Source: Tupaia tana (lineage: Eukaryota > Chordata > Mammalia > Scandentia > Tupaiidae). From it: a stretch of DNA of 64,000 nt. Shown here piece by piece: positions 46,272 through 57,335 of this stretch. Under the pieces are notes generated by a model. That model ran no database searches and was not told the DNA's origin. It was given only the letters and a program-made list of their open reading frames with translations. The translations under genes were made by a program, and so were the position numbers. The stretch covers positions 354,681 through 418,680 of the forward strand of contig JAKSZU010000162.1 of NCBI GenBank assembly GCA_026018925.1, written 5' to 3'. Within the stretch, counting starts at the first letter, position 1. Each line of letters begins with the position of its first letter.

Positions 46272-47558
46272 ACGGGGCCATGCAGACAACACAAGTTGGT
46301 AAAGAGGCTGTCTCCCATGGCCTGGGTTGGGAAGAAATGGCAAGATAAAGCCAGCGGTTTACTAACTCTCCTTGTGTCGTCTTACTGGCCTGTAGTTAAT
46401 TTCTCTGCTGTGAGTTTTACTGTTATTATGGTACCCTGTAAGGGTAAAACGGTAAAACATCACCCCCAACTGTTACAATAAAGCCAATTAGTGAACTTGT
46501 AGGAATGTGGTTCCCTAAGACTGGCACAGGACCAGGAAGTTTAAGACTCCCCCACCTGTCTATTTTTAAGCCAAAATTAACATATAGGTTAAGTTACTAT
46601 AAACCGAATTAGCATTAGAAGCATATGTAGACTAAATTAGTTTAAGGCTAGTAAATACCCCTTGCTAAAGAAACTACAGGCCAAGATTAACTCATGCTAG
46701 GCAAAGTCAGCACATTCAACACATAACAGAGACTCAGAGATAAAACAAAAGAACTCACTAATTGACAGACTCAGCAAACAAAATGCAGAAACCCACAGGT
46801 TTATAAAAGGAAAAAAAAAAAAAGCCTGGCTGGGATAACAGGATAAACAAACCTGAGGGCTCCAGAGAAAGATTATCTTAGCCGGGAGCTCTTATCTAAA
46901 ACAACAGGTAGTTTTTAACTACAAAGAGTTTCTCATCTACATGCTGTTGACTATGAAAAACTGCTAATAAAACATCCTGTGTTGTCTCCTGAGCTACAAG
47001 ATCATCTTCCTTTCCCATATAAGATCATAGACTCACCTTCTATTGTTGTAATGTATGGATAGTCCATATATTAACTGTGTCTTTATTTAACAAGACAAGA
47101 TTTCTATCTAGGTCTTTGTATTCAGCAAAGTTATCAAACTGGCCCAGGACTGAAACTATCAAACATCCTGTAAGCCCCCTCTTCAAAAGATCCTTCCCAG
47201 TAATCAAGATCTAAGAAGAAGATACAACAGACAAATGGACTTCCTCATCCTAAAAACTGTGATTGATTTTTAACTAACCTTACAAGACAAACAGCATGTT
47301 TTATAATTATTGCTTCCATGCTTTGTATACCCTGTTCCTTAGAGTAAATTTTTTACTGCCCCTCACCCATTTACTTGCATGTATCACATTTTTAATAAAA
47401 AGGCACGATGATTCCTAGCAGTTGTCACTCCTCAGAGAACGATCTCTGGGAGTGTCCGGCATAGGACGTGCCTGTAAAGGCACCGAGACCTTTGTCTTCT
47501 GTTCACCTGCACCGCCTCCGTCAAGTCAACCCACCCCCGCCGAGGCTAGACCCTGGCA
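46270..47558 (+). repeat. Candidate solo LTR inserted in the MaLR LTR
   Basis: The segment starts TGACGGGGCC, ends CTGGCA and is flanked by CTCT on both sides, as expected for TG...CA LTR ends with a short target duplication. However, it sits in a CT repeat, so the duplication proves little. Near the right end are AATAAA (about 47,394) and a GC-richer stretch of about 160 bp that would be R-U5. The length of 1.29 kb is long for a solo LTR. I do not recognise the family, and the left limit could instead be near 46,498 (TGTAGGAATGTGG). Confidence 0.4.
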
Positions 47559-47717
47559 CTCTCTCTCTCTGTCTTTCTGTGCATGTGGCTGCTGGCCCGC
47601 CAACCTGCCTGTTTCTCTAGGCCATGGTGTGATGTAGCACCTGCTGGCAGGATGCCAGCTTCATGCGCATGGATTTTCAGCCACCAGAATCATGAGACAA
47701 ATAAACGTGTATTCTTT

Positions 47718-47966
47718 CTTTCTTTTTTGGAGAGGTTTTTGCTATATGGCACATGCGCTCACCAGACAGACAGAGACAGGGAGACAGAAAGCGAGAAATC
47801 ACCCCTGGCCACGCTGCAATCCCTTCTCCTCCATTCTCCTCTTGGGATCTTGGGCACACATGCACACGCGCCTGGCGTGAGTCTCAAGCCACCGAGTCTG
47901 GGACTCGAACTGCGGTCGACTACATGGGAGTCCAGTGACATAGCCATTATGCTAACTGCTGGTCCC
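47718..47966 (-). mobile_element. tRNA-derived SINE with target-site duplication
   Basis: Flanked by TAAACGTGTATTCTTT (47,702) and TAAACCTGTATTCTTT (47,967), 16 bp with one change. The C/G-run block is deleted (ATCACCCCTGGCCACG), giving a slightly short body. Confidence 0.92.
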
Positions 47967-48076
47967 TAAACCTGTATTCTTTATGAATCACTCAATTTCT
48001 GCTGTTTCTGTTTAGGAGCATAACAATGGACTAGTAGTCTCTCATTTAAAAAGAAAAGAAAAAAGACAAATCTGAG

Positions 48077-48340
48077 GGCCTACCAGCTGACAGGGTGGTC
48101 AAGGTGCTGGGCTCCCACATGGTCGACCACAGTTCTAATCCCAGAACAGGCAGTTTGAAATCATGCCAGGCATGTGTGCGTGCATGCTTGAAATCTCAGG
48201 AGGAGAATGGAGGAGAAGGGATTGTGGTGTGGTCATCCCCTTGGGGTGGTGGGGGATGATTTCTCACTTTCCCTCCCCTTGTCTCTCTTACCAGCAAGCA
48301 CACATACCCCATGGTGAAAACCAAAAAAGTTTTTAAAAAT
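48077..48340 (+). mobile_element. Older tRNA-derived SINE
   Basis: GGGCCTACCAGCTGACAGGG head, GGAGGAGAATGGAGGAGAAGG body, A-rich tail. Diverged. Confidence 0.75.
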
Positions 48341-48436
48341 GTGTTAAAGGAGAAAACATTCTTCTGATACCTATCGCATGATTAACACAACATATACTGT
48401 GTGTAGTTATCAAAACAAAAGGAAAAAATTGTGGGT

Positions 48437-48681
48437 TTATTTATTTCGCCATAAGGTGCACGCACTCACCAGTGAGAGACAGAGAGAGGAAAAGCAAGAA
48501 ACCTCACCCTTCAGTGAGGATGGCCAGACCACAATCCCTTCTCCTCCATTGTCCTCCTGGGTTTTGGGCGTGTACATGCATGCACCAGGAGCGGTTTTCA
48601 AGCCATCGGTTCTTAGATTCAAGCCATTCAGTCGGCCATGTGGGATCCAGTGCCATAACCACTGTGCCCCCTTCTGGCCCC
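48437..48681 (-). mobile_element. Older tRNA-derived SINE
   Basis: Reverse copy with CGCCATAAGGTGCACGCAC at the left and CCCCTTCTGGCCCC at the right. Full body order but CpG-poor. Confidence 0.75.
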
Positions 48682-49014
48682 AAAAATTGTTTTGAAGGTG
48701 GATGGAACTGTCTCCTCCCAATCTTAATGCTAGAACAATTGCAAATTCTTGTGTTGTTGCCTGTACAATTAATTGGGGTAGCTAGTCTACTTCCACGATA
48801 ATTTTTTGGTTTTTATACATCCTTTTGCATGTTTTCAGTTACATCGATTTGTTTACATGTTATTATTTAAGACGTTACCAAGAACAATGGTTAAAACATG
48901 ATAAGTAAAGGAAAATATTTTGTTAGACACTAGCACACCCATGCCATACCCAAACTTCAGCCACTTTCCCTTTTTATTCAATTTTTCTCTTTCAGCTTCT
49001 TGTCCTTTCTTTCT

Positions 49015-49291
49015 CCGTCTCTCTTTCTTTCTCTCTCTCTCTCTCTCTTTCTCTTTCTTCTTAGATTTTTGCTTTAGGACATGTGCATTTGTTGGAGAGA
49101 CAGAGAGACAGAAAGCAAGACATCCCCCTCAAGGGAATGGCCACACCACAGTCTCTTCTCCATTCTCCTTTGGAGATTTTTGTGCAAACACACACATGCC
49201 CAGTGTGAATTTCAAGCAGCTGAGTTTGAGACATGTAGTTGACCACATGGGAGTCCAGCACCCTGACCACTACAGCACATGCTTCTTGCCC
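49015..49291 (-). mobile_element. Old tRNA-derived SINE
   Basis: TTTTTGCTTTAGGACATGTGC, a CT-rich run on its left, and a head decayed to GTAGTTGACCACATGGGAG. The B box is lost. Confidence 0.68.
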
Positions 49292-49433
49292 TTTCACAGA
49301 CAGACATCTTGATCACAGTACCCTGTTTCACACTGCCCTGGTCCATGCTGATATTTTCTGAACTGATTTTATGCACGAGCACATATACACATAAACATAA
49401 ATACACACATATGTAAGACAGTACACTGGAGCA

Positions 49434-49436
<3 letters not shown>

Positions 49437-49488
<52 letters not shown>
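49437..49488. repeat. (TG)n(TA)n microsatellite
   Basis: About 21 TG units and a short TA extension, in otherwise unrecognised sequence (49,292-49,781). Confidence 0.95.
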
Positions 49489-49795
49489 AATAAATAAATA
49501 TATTATTGTTGTTATGTGGCCAAACTGTGAGTTCAGTGAGTGCTGAACTGAAGGACCAAATAGCCCTGTCTTGTGATCATTAGTAAATCACCTTGTGACT
49601 ACTTTCAGGATCCCTTATTGACATACTCTGAATTTAGCATAAACTTTGCAGCTCTGTTTTAGTCCACAGTCTAAAACCAATACAAGTACTGCTTGAAGGC
49701 AAAATTTTTTAGAGAAAAAATAATGTATCCTGTTACTGTTCTCACGATTTGCATAATATGTGTTGCTACATGTAACACGTACACTTCTTGTTTTC

Positions 49796-50050
49796 GGAGA
49801 GTTTTTTTTTTTTGCTATAGGGTGCATGTGCTCACCAGAAACACTGAGAGAGACAGAGAGACAGAAAGTGAGAAATCACCCCCCAAGGGGATGGCCATGC
49901 CGCAATCCGTTTTCCTCCATTCTCCTCTCGGGGTCTTGGGCACACATGCACACGCACCTAGCTTGAGTTTAAGCCACCGGGTCCAGGACTCAAACCGTGG
50001 TCACTACATGGGAGCCCAGTGACATAGCTATTACGCTAACTGCTGGTCCC
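49796..50050 (-). mobile_element. tRNA-derived SINE, outer member of an adjacent pair
   Basis: Reverse copy from CGGAGAGTTTTT to CTGCTGGTCCC. Its left flank ACTTCTTGTTTTC reappears only after the next SINE (about 50,369), so the neighbour inserted at this element's downstream edge. Confidence 0.88.
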
Positions 50051-50060
50051 AAGACTCCTT

Positions 50061-50065
50061 TTTGG

Positions 50066-50126
<61 letters not shown>

Positions 50127-50364
50127 ATAGGGCGCGTGCACTCGCCAGACAGACAGAGAGAGACATAGAGACAGAAAGCGAGAAATCACCTCCCAGGGGA
50201 CATGGTCACGCCACAATCCCTTCTCCTCCAATCTACTCTCGGGATCTTGGGCATGCACGCACACGCGCCCAGCGTGAGTTTTAAGCCACCGTGTCCGAGA
50301 CGCGAACCACAGTCGACTACATGGGAGTCCAGCGACATAGCCATTACACTAACTGCTGGTTCCC
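50061..50364 (-). mobile_element. tRNA-derived SINE with expanded internal T53 run
   Basis: GGAAAGG is followed by 53 T (50,071-50,123) and then GCTATAGGGCGCG. The expansion is therefore in the internal A-run of the SINE, not its terminal tail. AAGACTCCTT precedes and AAGACTTCTT follows, a likely duplication. Body CpG-rich and young. Confidence 0.9.
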
Positions 50365-50374
50365 AAGACTTCTT

Positions 50375-50483
50375 GTTTTCTACTTCCAGTTTGTGTCCTG
50401 GCAAAGAATGGACTTCACAGCCTCCAGAGTCGTGAGCTGAAGCGACCATTCTACACGAATCACTCAGATTCAGTTGTTTCTTT
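50375..50483 (+). repeat. MaLR LTR 3'-end fragment
   Basis: CAGCCTCCAGAGTCGTGAGC and ACGAATCACTCAGATTCAG parallel the end of the MaLR 3' LTR at 47,680-48,000. No other part of the element is visible. Confidence 0.45.
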
Positions 50484-50504
50484 TTCCTTTTCTATTTTTT
50501 TTGA

Positions 50505-50659
50505 AAAGTTTATTTATTTATTTCTGAAAATATTTTTAAAATTAATTTACATTTATTCCCTAAGCATCATAACATCATACAAAATGTGATTTCCCATCCA
50601 GAATATACTGTATAGTGGCTTAATCATGCATGTTATTGTCAATACTTCTCCATTTCTAG

Positions 50660-50754
<95 letters not shown>

Positions 50755-50870
50755 ATGCCTATTTCTTGCCCTCTGCCCTTTCCCACCTTCTTCTTCCCAC
50801 ATTATCTCTGGTGTCTACAGTTGTCTTCCATTCTTTTTTCCCTCATATTTTATTGATCACAGAATTTCTT
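50505..50870 (-). mobile_element. L1 3' UTR-like fragment, reverse, with microsatellite
   Basis: Shares CATCATAACATCATACAAAA and a following block with 31,500-31,560, and TGCCTATTT plus CTCTGGTGTCTACAG with 31,050-31,190. Interrupted by (CA)n(TA)n. Confidence 0.55.
50661..50752. repeat. Compound (CA)n(TA)n microsatellite
   Basis: About 22 CA units followed by about 23 TA units inside the L1 3' UTR-like fragment. Confidence 0.97.
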
Positions 50871-51357
50871 AAATAATCTAACTACTTTCAATAGCAAGTT
50901 CCACCGGAAATTTTAAGAAAAGTAGTTTTAACTTTAATAAATCAAAGAAATGCTAAGGAACTTTGCTTAAAACTTAAAGCCAGGAGACAGGTTAGGATTC
51001 TATTCAAATAGTAGGTACATGAACCTATCAACAGCTCAAGATGGGACAAAAATCCTTAAAATTGGAAAACAAAGCCTAGAAGAAACTCAGCAATGTTTTA
51101 GTCAAAAGCCATCAAATGCTATTTCACCAGTTCAGTCTCATGGACTTAATCTATCTCCTGTTGTGGTTCAATTTTCCCAGTTAAATTCTGGGATGTAACA
51201 TTCAACTCCAGACTCGTCCCTAGGATTATTAGCGATAGGGCTGAAAACTGGGGCAAAAAAAAAAAAAATAAACAGGAAAGGTGTCTCTGAATGGTAAAAT
51301 GCAAGTTTACCATGGCTTAAGTCTTCATCGAGCTGTCAGTTAAACAGTTGGTAAAAA
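50871..51357. other. Intervening sequence
   Basis: Nothing recognised. Confidence 0.5.
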
Positions 51358-51369
51358 TCAGTTTAGGCT

Positions 51370-51643
51370 AGGGACCAGCAGTTAGCATAATGGCTATGTC
51401 ACTGGACTCCCATGTAGTAGACCTCGGTTCAAGTCCTGGACCCAGTGGCTTAAAACTCACGCCGGGCACATGTGCGTGCATGCCCAAGATCCTGAGAGGA
51501 GAATGGAAGAGAAGGGATTGCAGCGTAGCCATCCCCCCGGGAGTGATTTCTCACTTTCTGTCTCTCTGTCTCTCTCTGGCTGTCTGGGGAACGCACGCGC
51601 CCTATAGCAAAAGCCTCTCCAAAATAAAATTTTTAAAAAAAAG
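51370..51643 (+). mobile_element. tRNA-derived SINE with target-site duplication
   Basis: Complete copy flanked by perfect TCAGTTTAGGCT at 51,358-51,369 and 51,644-51,655. Confidence 0.94.
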
Positions 51644-51655
51644 TCAGTTTAGGCT

Positions 51656-52120
51656 TAGTGGAAGCCCACTGCTGACAAGAAGGCTGTGATGGCTGCCATT
51701 TGAGAAGACGAACCAGTGTCTGTGAGCACGACTGCTGTGCAGTGCCTGGGGTTGTAGCATGAGGGACTGCCATTGTACCGCACTGCACGCTCCTGTCTGA
51801 AGGCCCACACAGCCCGTCCTGTAAAATGCTCTGCAGTTCACGCTGCTGCCATTTTGGCCTCCCATCTCTGATGTGTGAGTACTTTAAGTGCCTCCCAATT
51901 GTAGAAGGACCCCTGTGGGGTTAGACCAAGAGTTAGGATAAAATCATGTTTTTAAAATAGAGCTAGACACGGAAATAGATATAAATGGGCACACGTGTGT
52001 GCGTGCATGTATGCACGCACGCTTGTGTATCGTAAAGCTATTTCCGATTTCTGTCTGCTGAGAGATCTAGAAACAATGGCACCTTGGTAGCAATGGACAT
52101 ACCAAGTCTCAGATTATTCT
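51656..52120. other. Intervening sequence, locally GC-rich
   Basis: No recognised repeat. An ACGCACGC-type alternating purine-pyrimidine patch lies near 51,990-52,025. Confidence 0.45.
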
Positions 52121-52124
52121 TTCT

Positions 52125-52380
52125 TTTTTTAGAGAGAAATTTTTGCTGTATGGTGCATGTGGTCGCTGGAAAGACAGAGACAGAGAGAGAGACAGAAAGT
52201 GAGAAATCACCCCACAGGGGGACGGCCACACCACAATCCCTTCTCCATTCTCTTCTTGGGATTTTAGGCAAGCGTGCACACATGCCCTGAGTGAGTTTTA
52301 ATTCTCCAGGTCTGGGACTCAAACTGTAGTTGACTACGTGGGAGTCCAGTGACGTAACCATCACACCATCTGCTGGTCCC
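52125..52380 (-). mobile_element. tRNA-derived SINE
   Basis: Reverse copy with TTTTTGCTGTATGGTGC at the left and ATCTGCTGGTCCC at 52,380. The mid block is shortened (CCTTCTCCATTCTCTTC). Confidence 0.82.
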
Positions 52381-52396
52381 TCAGATTTTTATTTCT

Positions 52397-52696
52397 TTTC
52401 TTTTTTAAAAAAATTTTATTTATTTATTATTTATTTATTATTTTTAAGAGGTTTTTGCTATAGGGTGCGTGCACTCACCAGACAGACAGAGAGAGACAGA
52501 GAGACAGAAAGTGAGAAATCACCCCCCAGGGGGGATGGCCACACCACAATCCCTTCTCCTCCATTCTCCTTTCGGGATCTTGGGCACGCACGCACATGCG
52601 CCCAGCGTGAGTTTTAAGTCACTGGGTCCGGGTCGCGAACTGCGATCGACTACATGGGAGTCCAGCAACATAGCCATTACGCTAACTGCTGGTCCC
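52397..52696 (-). mobile_element. tRNA-derived SINE with target-site duplication
   Basis: CAGATTTTTATTTCT flanks it at 52,382 and 52,697, a perfect 15 bp. It inserted just beside the previous SINE. The tail is T/AT-rich, the body complete. Confidence 0.93.
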
Positions 52697-52711
52697 CAGA
52701 TTTTTATTTCT

Positions 52712-53130
52712 GAACACCATGCGTGGAGAATGGTGATTGTAGGATTGTGGTTGGGAATGTAAGAAAGGAGCCTGGAAAACTTTGTGGTGAAGCAAGTAAT
52801 GAGGTGCTCAAAGGATGTCAGGGACAGATCAAAAGGACACAAGCTCAAAGGAGCTTCCCCAGGACAGGGGATTTGACAGGACAGAGCAATTTGATCATCA
52901 AAACAAATCAAATAGTAGTGAATTATAATTCACTGAATAAAATAATACAATGAAGTTCACAATTAAATACATAGGGGAGAATGGAAAGCTGGTCTCCTTA
53001 TCACAGAATCTAACTCATGACCTTGGAAAGAGTGATGAAAATAAGATAATTACCATTTAGCAATCAACAACATAATAACTGACTTGGAAAGATTTAGCAA
53101 CAATGGGTGCTAAAACTAACTGTAAAAGTT
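52712..53130. other. Intervening sequence
   Basis: Nothing recognised. Confidence 0.5.
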
Positions 53131-53136
53131 AGAGGA

Positions 53137-53400
53137 GGGACCAGCAGTTGGCGTAATGGCTATGTTGCTGGACTCCCATGTGGTCGACCGCGGTTTGAGT
53201 CCAAGACCTGGTGGCTTAAACTCACGCTGGGTGCATGTGCGTGTGTGCCCAACATCCCGAGAGGAGAATGGATGAGAAGGGATTGCGATGTGGCCATCCC
53301 CCCTGGGGGTGATTTCTTGCTTTCTATCTCTCTGTCTTTCTCTGTCTTTCTGGCAAGTGCACGTACCCTATATCAAAAACCTCTTTAAGAAAAAGAGTGC
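53137..53400 (+). mobile_element. tRNA-derived SINE with short target-site duplication
   Basis: Starts GGGACCAGCAGTTGGCG. AGAGGAGG occurs at its left edge (53,131) and after its A-rich tail (53,401). Full body. Confidence 0.88.
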
Positions 53401-53408
53401 AGAGGAGG

Positions 53409-54055
53409 CATGGAGACCAGAGGCAACAAGGACAAGGGACCTGCTGAGAAGCAAGCTAAGGTTCTCAAGTAAGGGCTACAACTGTGAGGGTGAAGAGCAG
53501 ATGGCAAGGAAGGGACAGACTTCAGCCAAGTCCTTGAATCTGACTCATCAACAGCTCCTGGTGGGGTGTCCAGGAGTCCACACCCTCCTCTCCTGCCCGA
53601 AGTCTTCCTGCAGAGTAAATTAACTTGGTAACTGGGTGTACATTGTGTGCTCCTGATTGGCTCTGCTAACTACTTTCTGTCTAAGCACCAGAACATTAGT
53701 ACGGATTCATTGTTAAAGTATTTCTTACCTTTCCACTTTCTATTTCTTACTGTTAATGTCAATTATCAAAAATGTTTTCCAGCCATAGCAAATGATGGCC
53801 ATGGCCAAAATCTTCCATGGTAGATCAGACACGTCTAAGAAGTGGTTGCCAGTTTTCGTTTTATGTGACCTCTTTAGAGTCTTTCCCAATTTAGATCTGT
53901 CAGTTAAATTAATTTTATATGTAGTGTTTTACAATAAAATCAGTTTTACATACTGTCCTCTTGTCTGAATTTAAAACACATAAAAGTGATCACAAATATT
54001 TTCTGAGCACGGTGGCCTCTACAGACTTTACTTCTTTCTGAACAGTTTTATGTAG
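53409..54055. other. Intervening sequence
   Basis: Nothing recognised. Confidence 0.5.
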
Positions 54056-54668
54056 GACCAGCCCTGCTGGAACAGAAAGTTCTACATCTGTGAATTGAAC
54101 CAGCTGCAGGGGAGAAATGACCCTTGTTGCTGGTGAGTCCCATGGAGGCAGGCCTCTGTTGTGGCATCTGTACCGAGCACGCACTGAGATTTTTCCCCTG
54201 TCATTATTCTCTAAACAATAGAGCATAGCAACTATTGGCAAAGCATTTGCATTGTATTAGATATTACAAATGGTCTAGAGATGAGAGATGATTAACGAAT
54301 ATAGGCTGTGTGTAGGCTATCTGCAAATACAAGGACTTTTTTTGCCAGAGGGCATATGTGCTGCTGGAAAGAGACACAGAGAGACAAAGAGAGTGAAAGC
54401 CCCTGTCCTCCCCTGCAAGGGACGAACATGCCACAATCCCTTCTCCATTCTCCTCTCAGGATTGTGGGCACATACACCTACATGCCAGATGTGATTTTCA
54501 AGCTGCCAGGTCTGGGGCTTGAACTGCTGTCAACCACATGGGAATCCAGCACTTTAACCACCACAACAACTGCTGGCCCCATGAGAACATTTGATGTAAG
54601 ACCAACATCCTTAGATTTTGGTTTTGGAACCATTTTCCCATGGACACCAAGGGATGAGTGTATTTAAA
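54056..54668 (+). mobile_element. MER2/Tigger-type DNA transposon remnant, split by a SINE
   Basis: Blocks in order: AGTTCTACATCTGTGAATTG, GTCATTATTCTCTAAACAAT, GCATTTGCATTGTATTAG, GGTCTAGAGATGA. After the SINE come CCTTAGATTTTGGTTTTGGA and CATGGACACCAAGGGATGAG. This matches the MER2 layout as I remember it. Non-coding pogo-type fossil. Confidence 0.72.
54341..54581 (-). mobile_element. Old tRNA-derived SINE within the Tigger remnant
   Basis: TTTTTTTGCCAGAGGGCATATG at the left, CAACTGCTGGCCCC at the right. Diverged body. Confidence 0.75.
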
Positions 54669-54683
54669 ATTACAACTGTATGT

Positions 54684-54925
54684 GGGGCCAGCCCCATAGG
54701 ACAGCTGTTAAATGGTGTGTGTAGGGAGCCAAATCACACATGACTGACTGTGGTTCAAATCCTGGCCCAGTAGGCTTGAAAAGACACGCTGGGTGTGCAG
54801 GTGGCATGTATGCCCCAAATCCTTATGGGATGGAGGAATTGAGGGAAAAGTCTGACATGACAAGGCCTTGTATGGGGGGTGCTTTGTCTCTGGAGAGCAC
54901 ATAGGCCTTTGGCAATTAAAAAAAC
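54684..54925 (+). mobile_element. Diverged tRNA-type SINE
   Basis: GGGGCCAGCCCCATAGGACAG head, B-box-like GGTTCAAATCC, short body and A-rich end near 54,918-54,927. Different from the main family in its middle part. Confidence 0.6.
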
Positions 54926-54929
54926 AAAT

Positions 54930-55328
54930 GAACAGCACAATGTGGATCTGCTTTGAGGTTAAGACCTAAGTTACCTACCACCTGAAGCCCATGTTGATCA
55001 TATAGGAGCATATCATCTTAAACAACAAATCCCTTTTCTATTCAACAAAATTAAACAATAATGAAAAATAATTGGAGCTATGGTATGAGCTCTGTAACCA
55101 GGTTTGGATTGCTGCCATGGGACCAGGTGGGGTAGGGCTGGGGTATGAGTGGGAGCGAATCCCAGGGCTGGCTTTGGAGAGCACTCACAGCATTGCCAAG
55201 GACACAGAGGTTACGGGGCTGGACACCAACATCTAACCTCATTTATGGATATGAAAACAAGCACGGAGGGACTGAGGTGCTTCACAGCCAGACTCAGAGC
55301 CTGGCTCCAGATTTCTTCCTTGCTATGC
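54930..55328. other. Intervening sequence
   Basis: Nothing recognised. It leads into the minisatellite. Confidence 0.45.
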
Positions 55329-55637
55329 CACAGAGCTCCCTGAGTTCACCCAGGAACTGGACAAATGGTCCTCCAGGGAGTATTAATTCCACAGAGCTCC
55401 CTAAGTGCACCCAGGAACTGGACAAATGGTCCTCCAGGGAGTATTAATTCCACGAGCTCCCTGAGTGCACCCAGGAACTGGACAAATGGTCCTCCAGGGA
55501 GTATTAATTCCACAGAGCTCCCTAAGTGCACCCAGGAACTGGACAAATGGTCCTCCGGGGAATGTATTAATTCCACAGAGCTCCCTGAGTGCACCCAGGA
55601 ACTGGACAAATGGTCCTTCAGGGAATGTATTAATTCG
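55329..55637. repeat. 61-bp minisatellite, five copies
   Basis: Units begin at 55,329, 55,390, 55,451, 55,511 and 55,574 (61, 61, 60 and 63 bp apart). Core: CACAGAGCTCCCT, CACCCAGGAACTGGACAAAT, GGTCCTCCAGGGAGTATTAA. Copies are over 90% alike by eye. Long frames on both strands shift register from unit to unit and are not credible proteins. Confidence 0.95.
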
Positions 55638-56205
55638 TGACACACCTTTTATGCACTCTGCAAATCCGCACAAGAAGGAGCTAGTAGGAATCATAGTTCT
55701 GTAGTTGCTTAGGCTAATGAGAAAGAATAACAAGTAAATCCTTTTTAAAACAAAGGTAAGCTTTGACAGGCGTCAGAAGAGCAGAGATACGAGACCCTTA
55801 CCTGTGGAATGGGGGCTGATGAAGGACAGCAATGCTGAAGGAATCTTCATCCATACCGTAAGTGAGTTCTAAATAAAGAATGTGAATATTTAAGGTGAAA
55901 AAGACCTCCCTTTTCCAGACCATTCCAGCTCATGGAACAGGAAATGCAAAGCACAGAGTGAGAAGAATCTGGGTCACAATGGGGTCACAACAGAACATCA
56001 AGAACTATCACCTGTGTTTATATTGCTGCTTGGAGAGAGATGCTAGTCCTGTCACAGGGAGTTCAGCCTGCTTTGGGGATGAGCCACTCGGACTCAGCTA
56101 ATGTGAGATCATGCAAGACACAGCGCAGTGAACGTCTCTAACAGAGCAAGGAATTCCCAAATTTATCATGTGCCTCTGGTAAGTATCACAAGAGATGAGA
56201 GTGCT
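55638..56205. other. Intervening sequence
   Basis: Nothing recognised. Confidence 0.5.
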
Positions 56206-56207
56206 TT

Positions 56208-56438
56208 TTTGTTTGTTTTTAAGACAGATTTTTGCTATTGGTCATGTGCTCACGTGAGACAGGAGAAATCACCACCACCACACTCCCCACACCGGGGGAT
56301 GGTCACACTGCAATCCCTTCGCCTCTATTCTTCTCCTCTCAGGATTTTGGGCGGGCACGCATGCACATGCGCCTGGTGTGAGTTTTAATCTGCCAGGTCT
56401 GGGCCTCAAATCCTCGTTGGCTATATCTGCTGGTCCTA
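56208..56438 (-). mobile_element. Old tRNA-derived SINE with internal losses
   Basis: AGATTTTTGCTATTGGTCATG at the left, head reduced to CTATATCTGCTGGTCCT. The purine tract is nearly gone and part of the tRNA half is deleted. Confidence 0.72.
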
Positions 56439-56637
56439 CAAGAGTGCAATTTTGTGAAACACGAAGAACAGGACTGGAATTAAGTTGTGAGGGAAAACGG
56501 CTTAAATTTTATGGGTGGGGGTTTACTGAGGACATGGAGTGGGAACTGCAGGAAGGACCCCAGCAGGTGAATGGTCGCTTCTCTGTGTTCAGCTCACAGC
56601 TGTTCCATGTCCCAGCCACGACCCCAGTGCTATCCTC

Positions 56638-56898
56638 TTTTTTTTGCGAAGTTTTTGCTATAGGGCACGTGCGCTCGCCAGAAAGACAGAGAGAGACAGA
56701 GAGACAGAAAGTGAGAAATCACTCCCCAGGGGGATGGCCATGCCATAATCCGTTCTCCTCCATTCTCCTCTTGGAATCTTGAACATGCATGCACCGCACA
56801 TGCGCCTGGCGTGAGTTTAAGCCACCGGGTCCGGGACACGAACCGCGGTCGACTATGTGGGAGTTCAGAGACATAGCCATTATGCTAACTGCTGGTCC
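56638..56898 (-). mobile_element. tRNA-derived SINE, near full length
   Basis: TTTTTGCGAAGTTTTTGCTATAG to CTGCTGGTCCC. TCCTCTT lies on both sides as a short possible duplication. CpG-rich head. Confidence 0.88.
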
Positions 56899-57104
56899 CT
56901 CCTCTTCTTGATTCTAGATTTGGGTGCTGCTGTCTTTCCACTGGGCTCAGCACGGACACTCCTATGGTTGCCCACCTATTGCAGTCAATGTTCAGTATCC
57001 TGTGGCTTCTCCTGTCCCCTAGTTTTCCTTGCACTTTTACTCTGTTCCTTTAGCTTCTACTGTACCGTGTTGAGTCTCTGTGACTTAGTTAAAATTGTCA
57101 CAGA

Positions 57105-57335
57105 GGAGGCCAGCAGGTGGCATGGTGGTTAGAATGCTAGATTCCCACATGACCAGCCACGGTTCCAGTCTCAGACTTGGAGGCTTGAAAATCATTCCAG
57201 GTGCATGTGCGTGGGTGCCCAAAATCCCAGGAAGAGAAGGGATTACCGTGTGGCCAGCCCCTGTAGTAGTGATTTCTCACATTCCCTCTCTGTCTCATGT
57301 GCTCTATGGTGAAAACCTAAAATAAACAAAAAGTG
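57105..57335 (+). mobile_element. Older tRNA-derived SINE
   Basis: GAGGCCAGCAGGTGGCATGG head of the older GGCATGGTGGTTA type, shortened body, A-rich end. Confidence 0.75.

Larger units (their letters stand above)
45996..48033 (+). repeat. 3' LTR of the MaLR element, split by insertions
   Basis: Starts GGTATGGTTTGGGTAATAG and runs to a CT repeat at 46,269. It resumes at 47,559 (CTCTCTCTCTGTCTTTC, CAGCCACCAGAATCATGAG) and ends near GGAGCATAACAATGGACTAG at 48,033. The interruptions are a candidate solo LTR (46,270-47,558) and a SINE (47,718-47,966). Same orientation as the 5' LTR at 43,488. Confidence 0.6.

Noticed and set aside
55145-55733. Repeat-containing protein in the minisatellite
   Set aside because: The unit lengths of 60, 61 and 63 bp shift the frame between copies, so no constant peptide repeat results.
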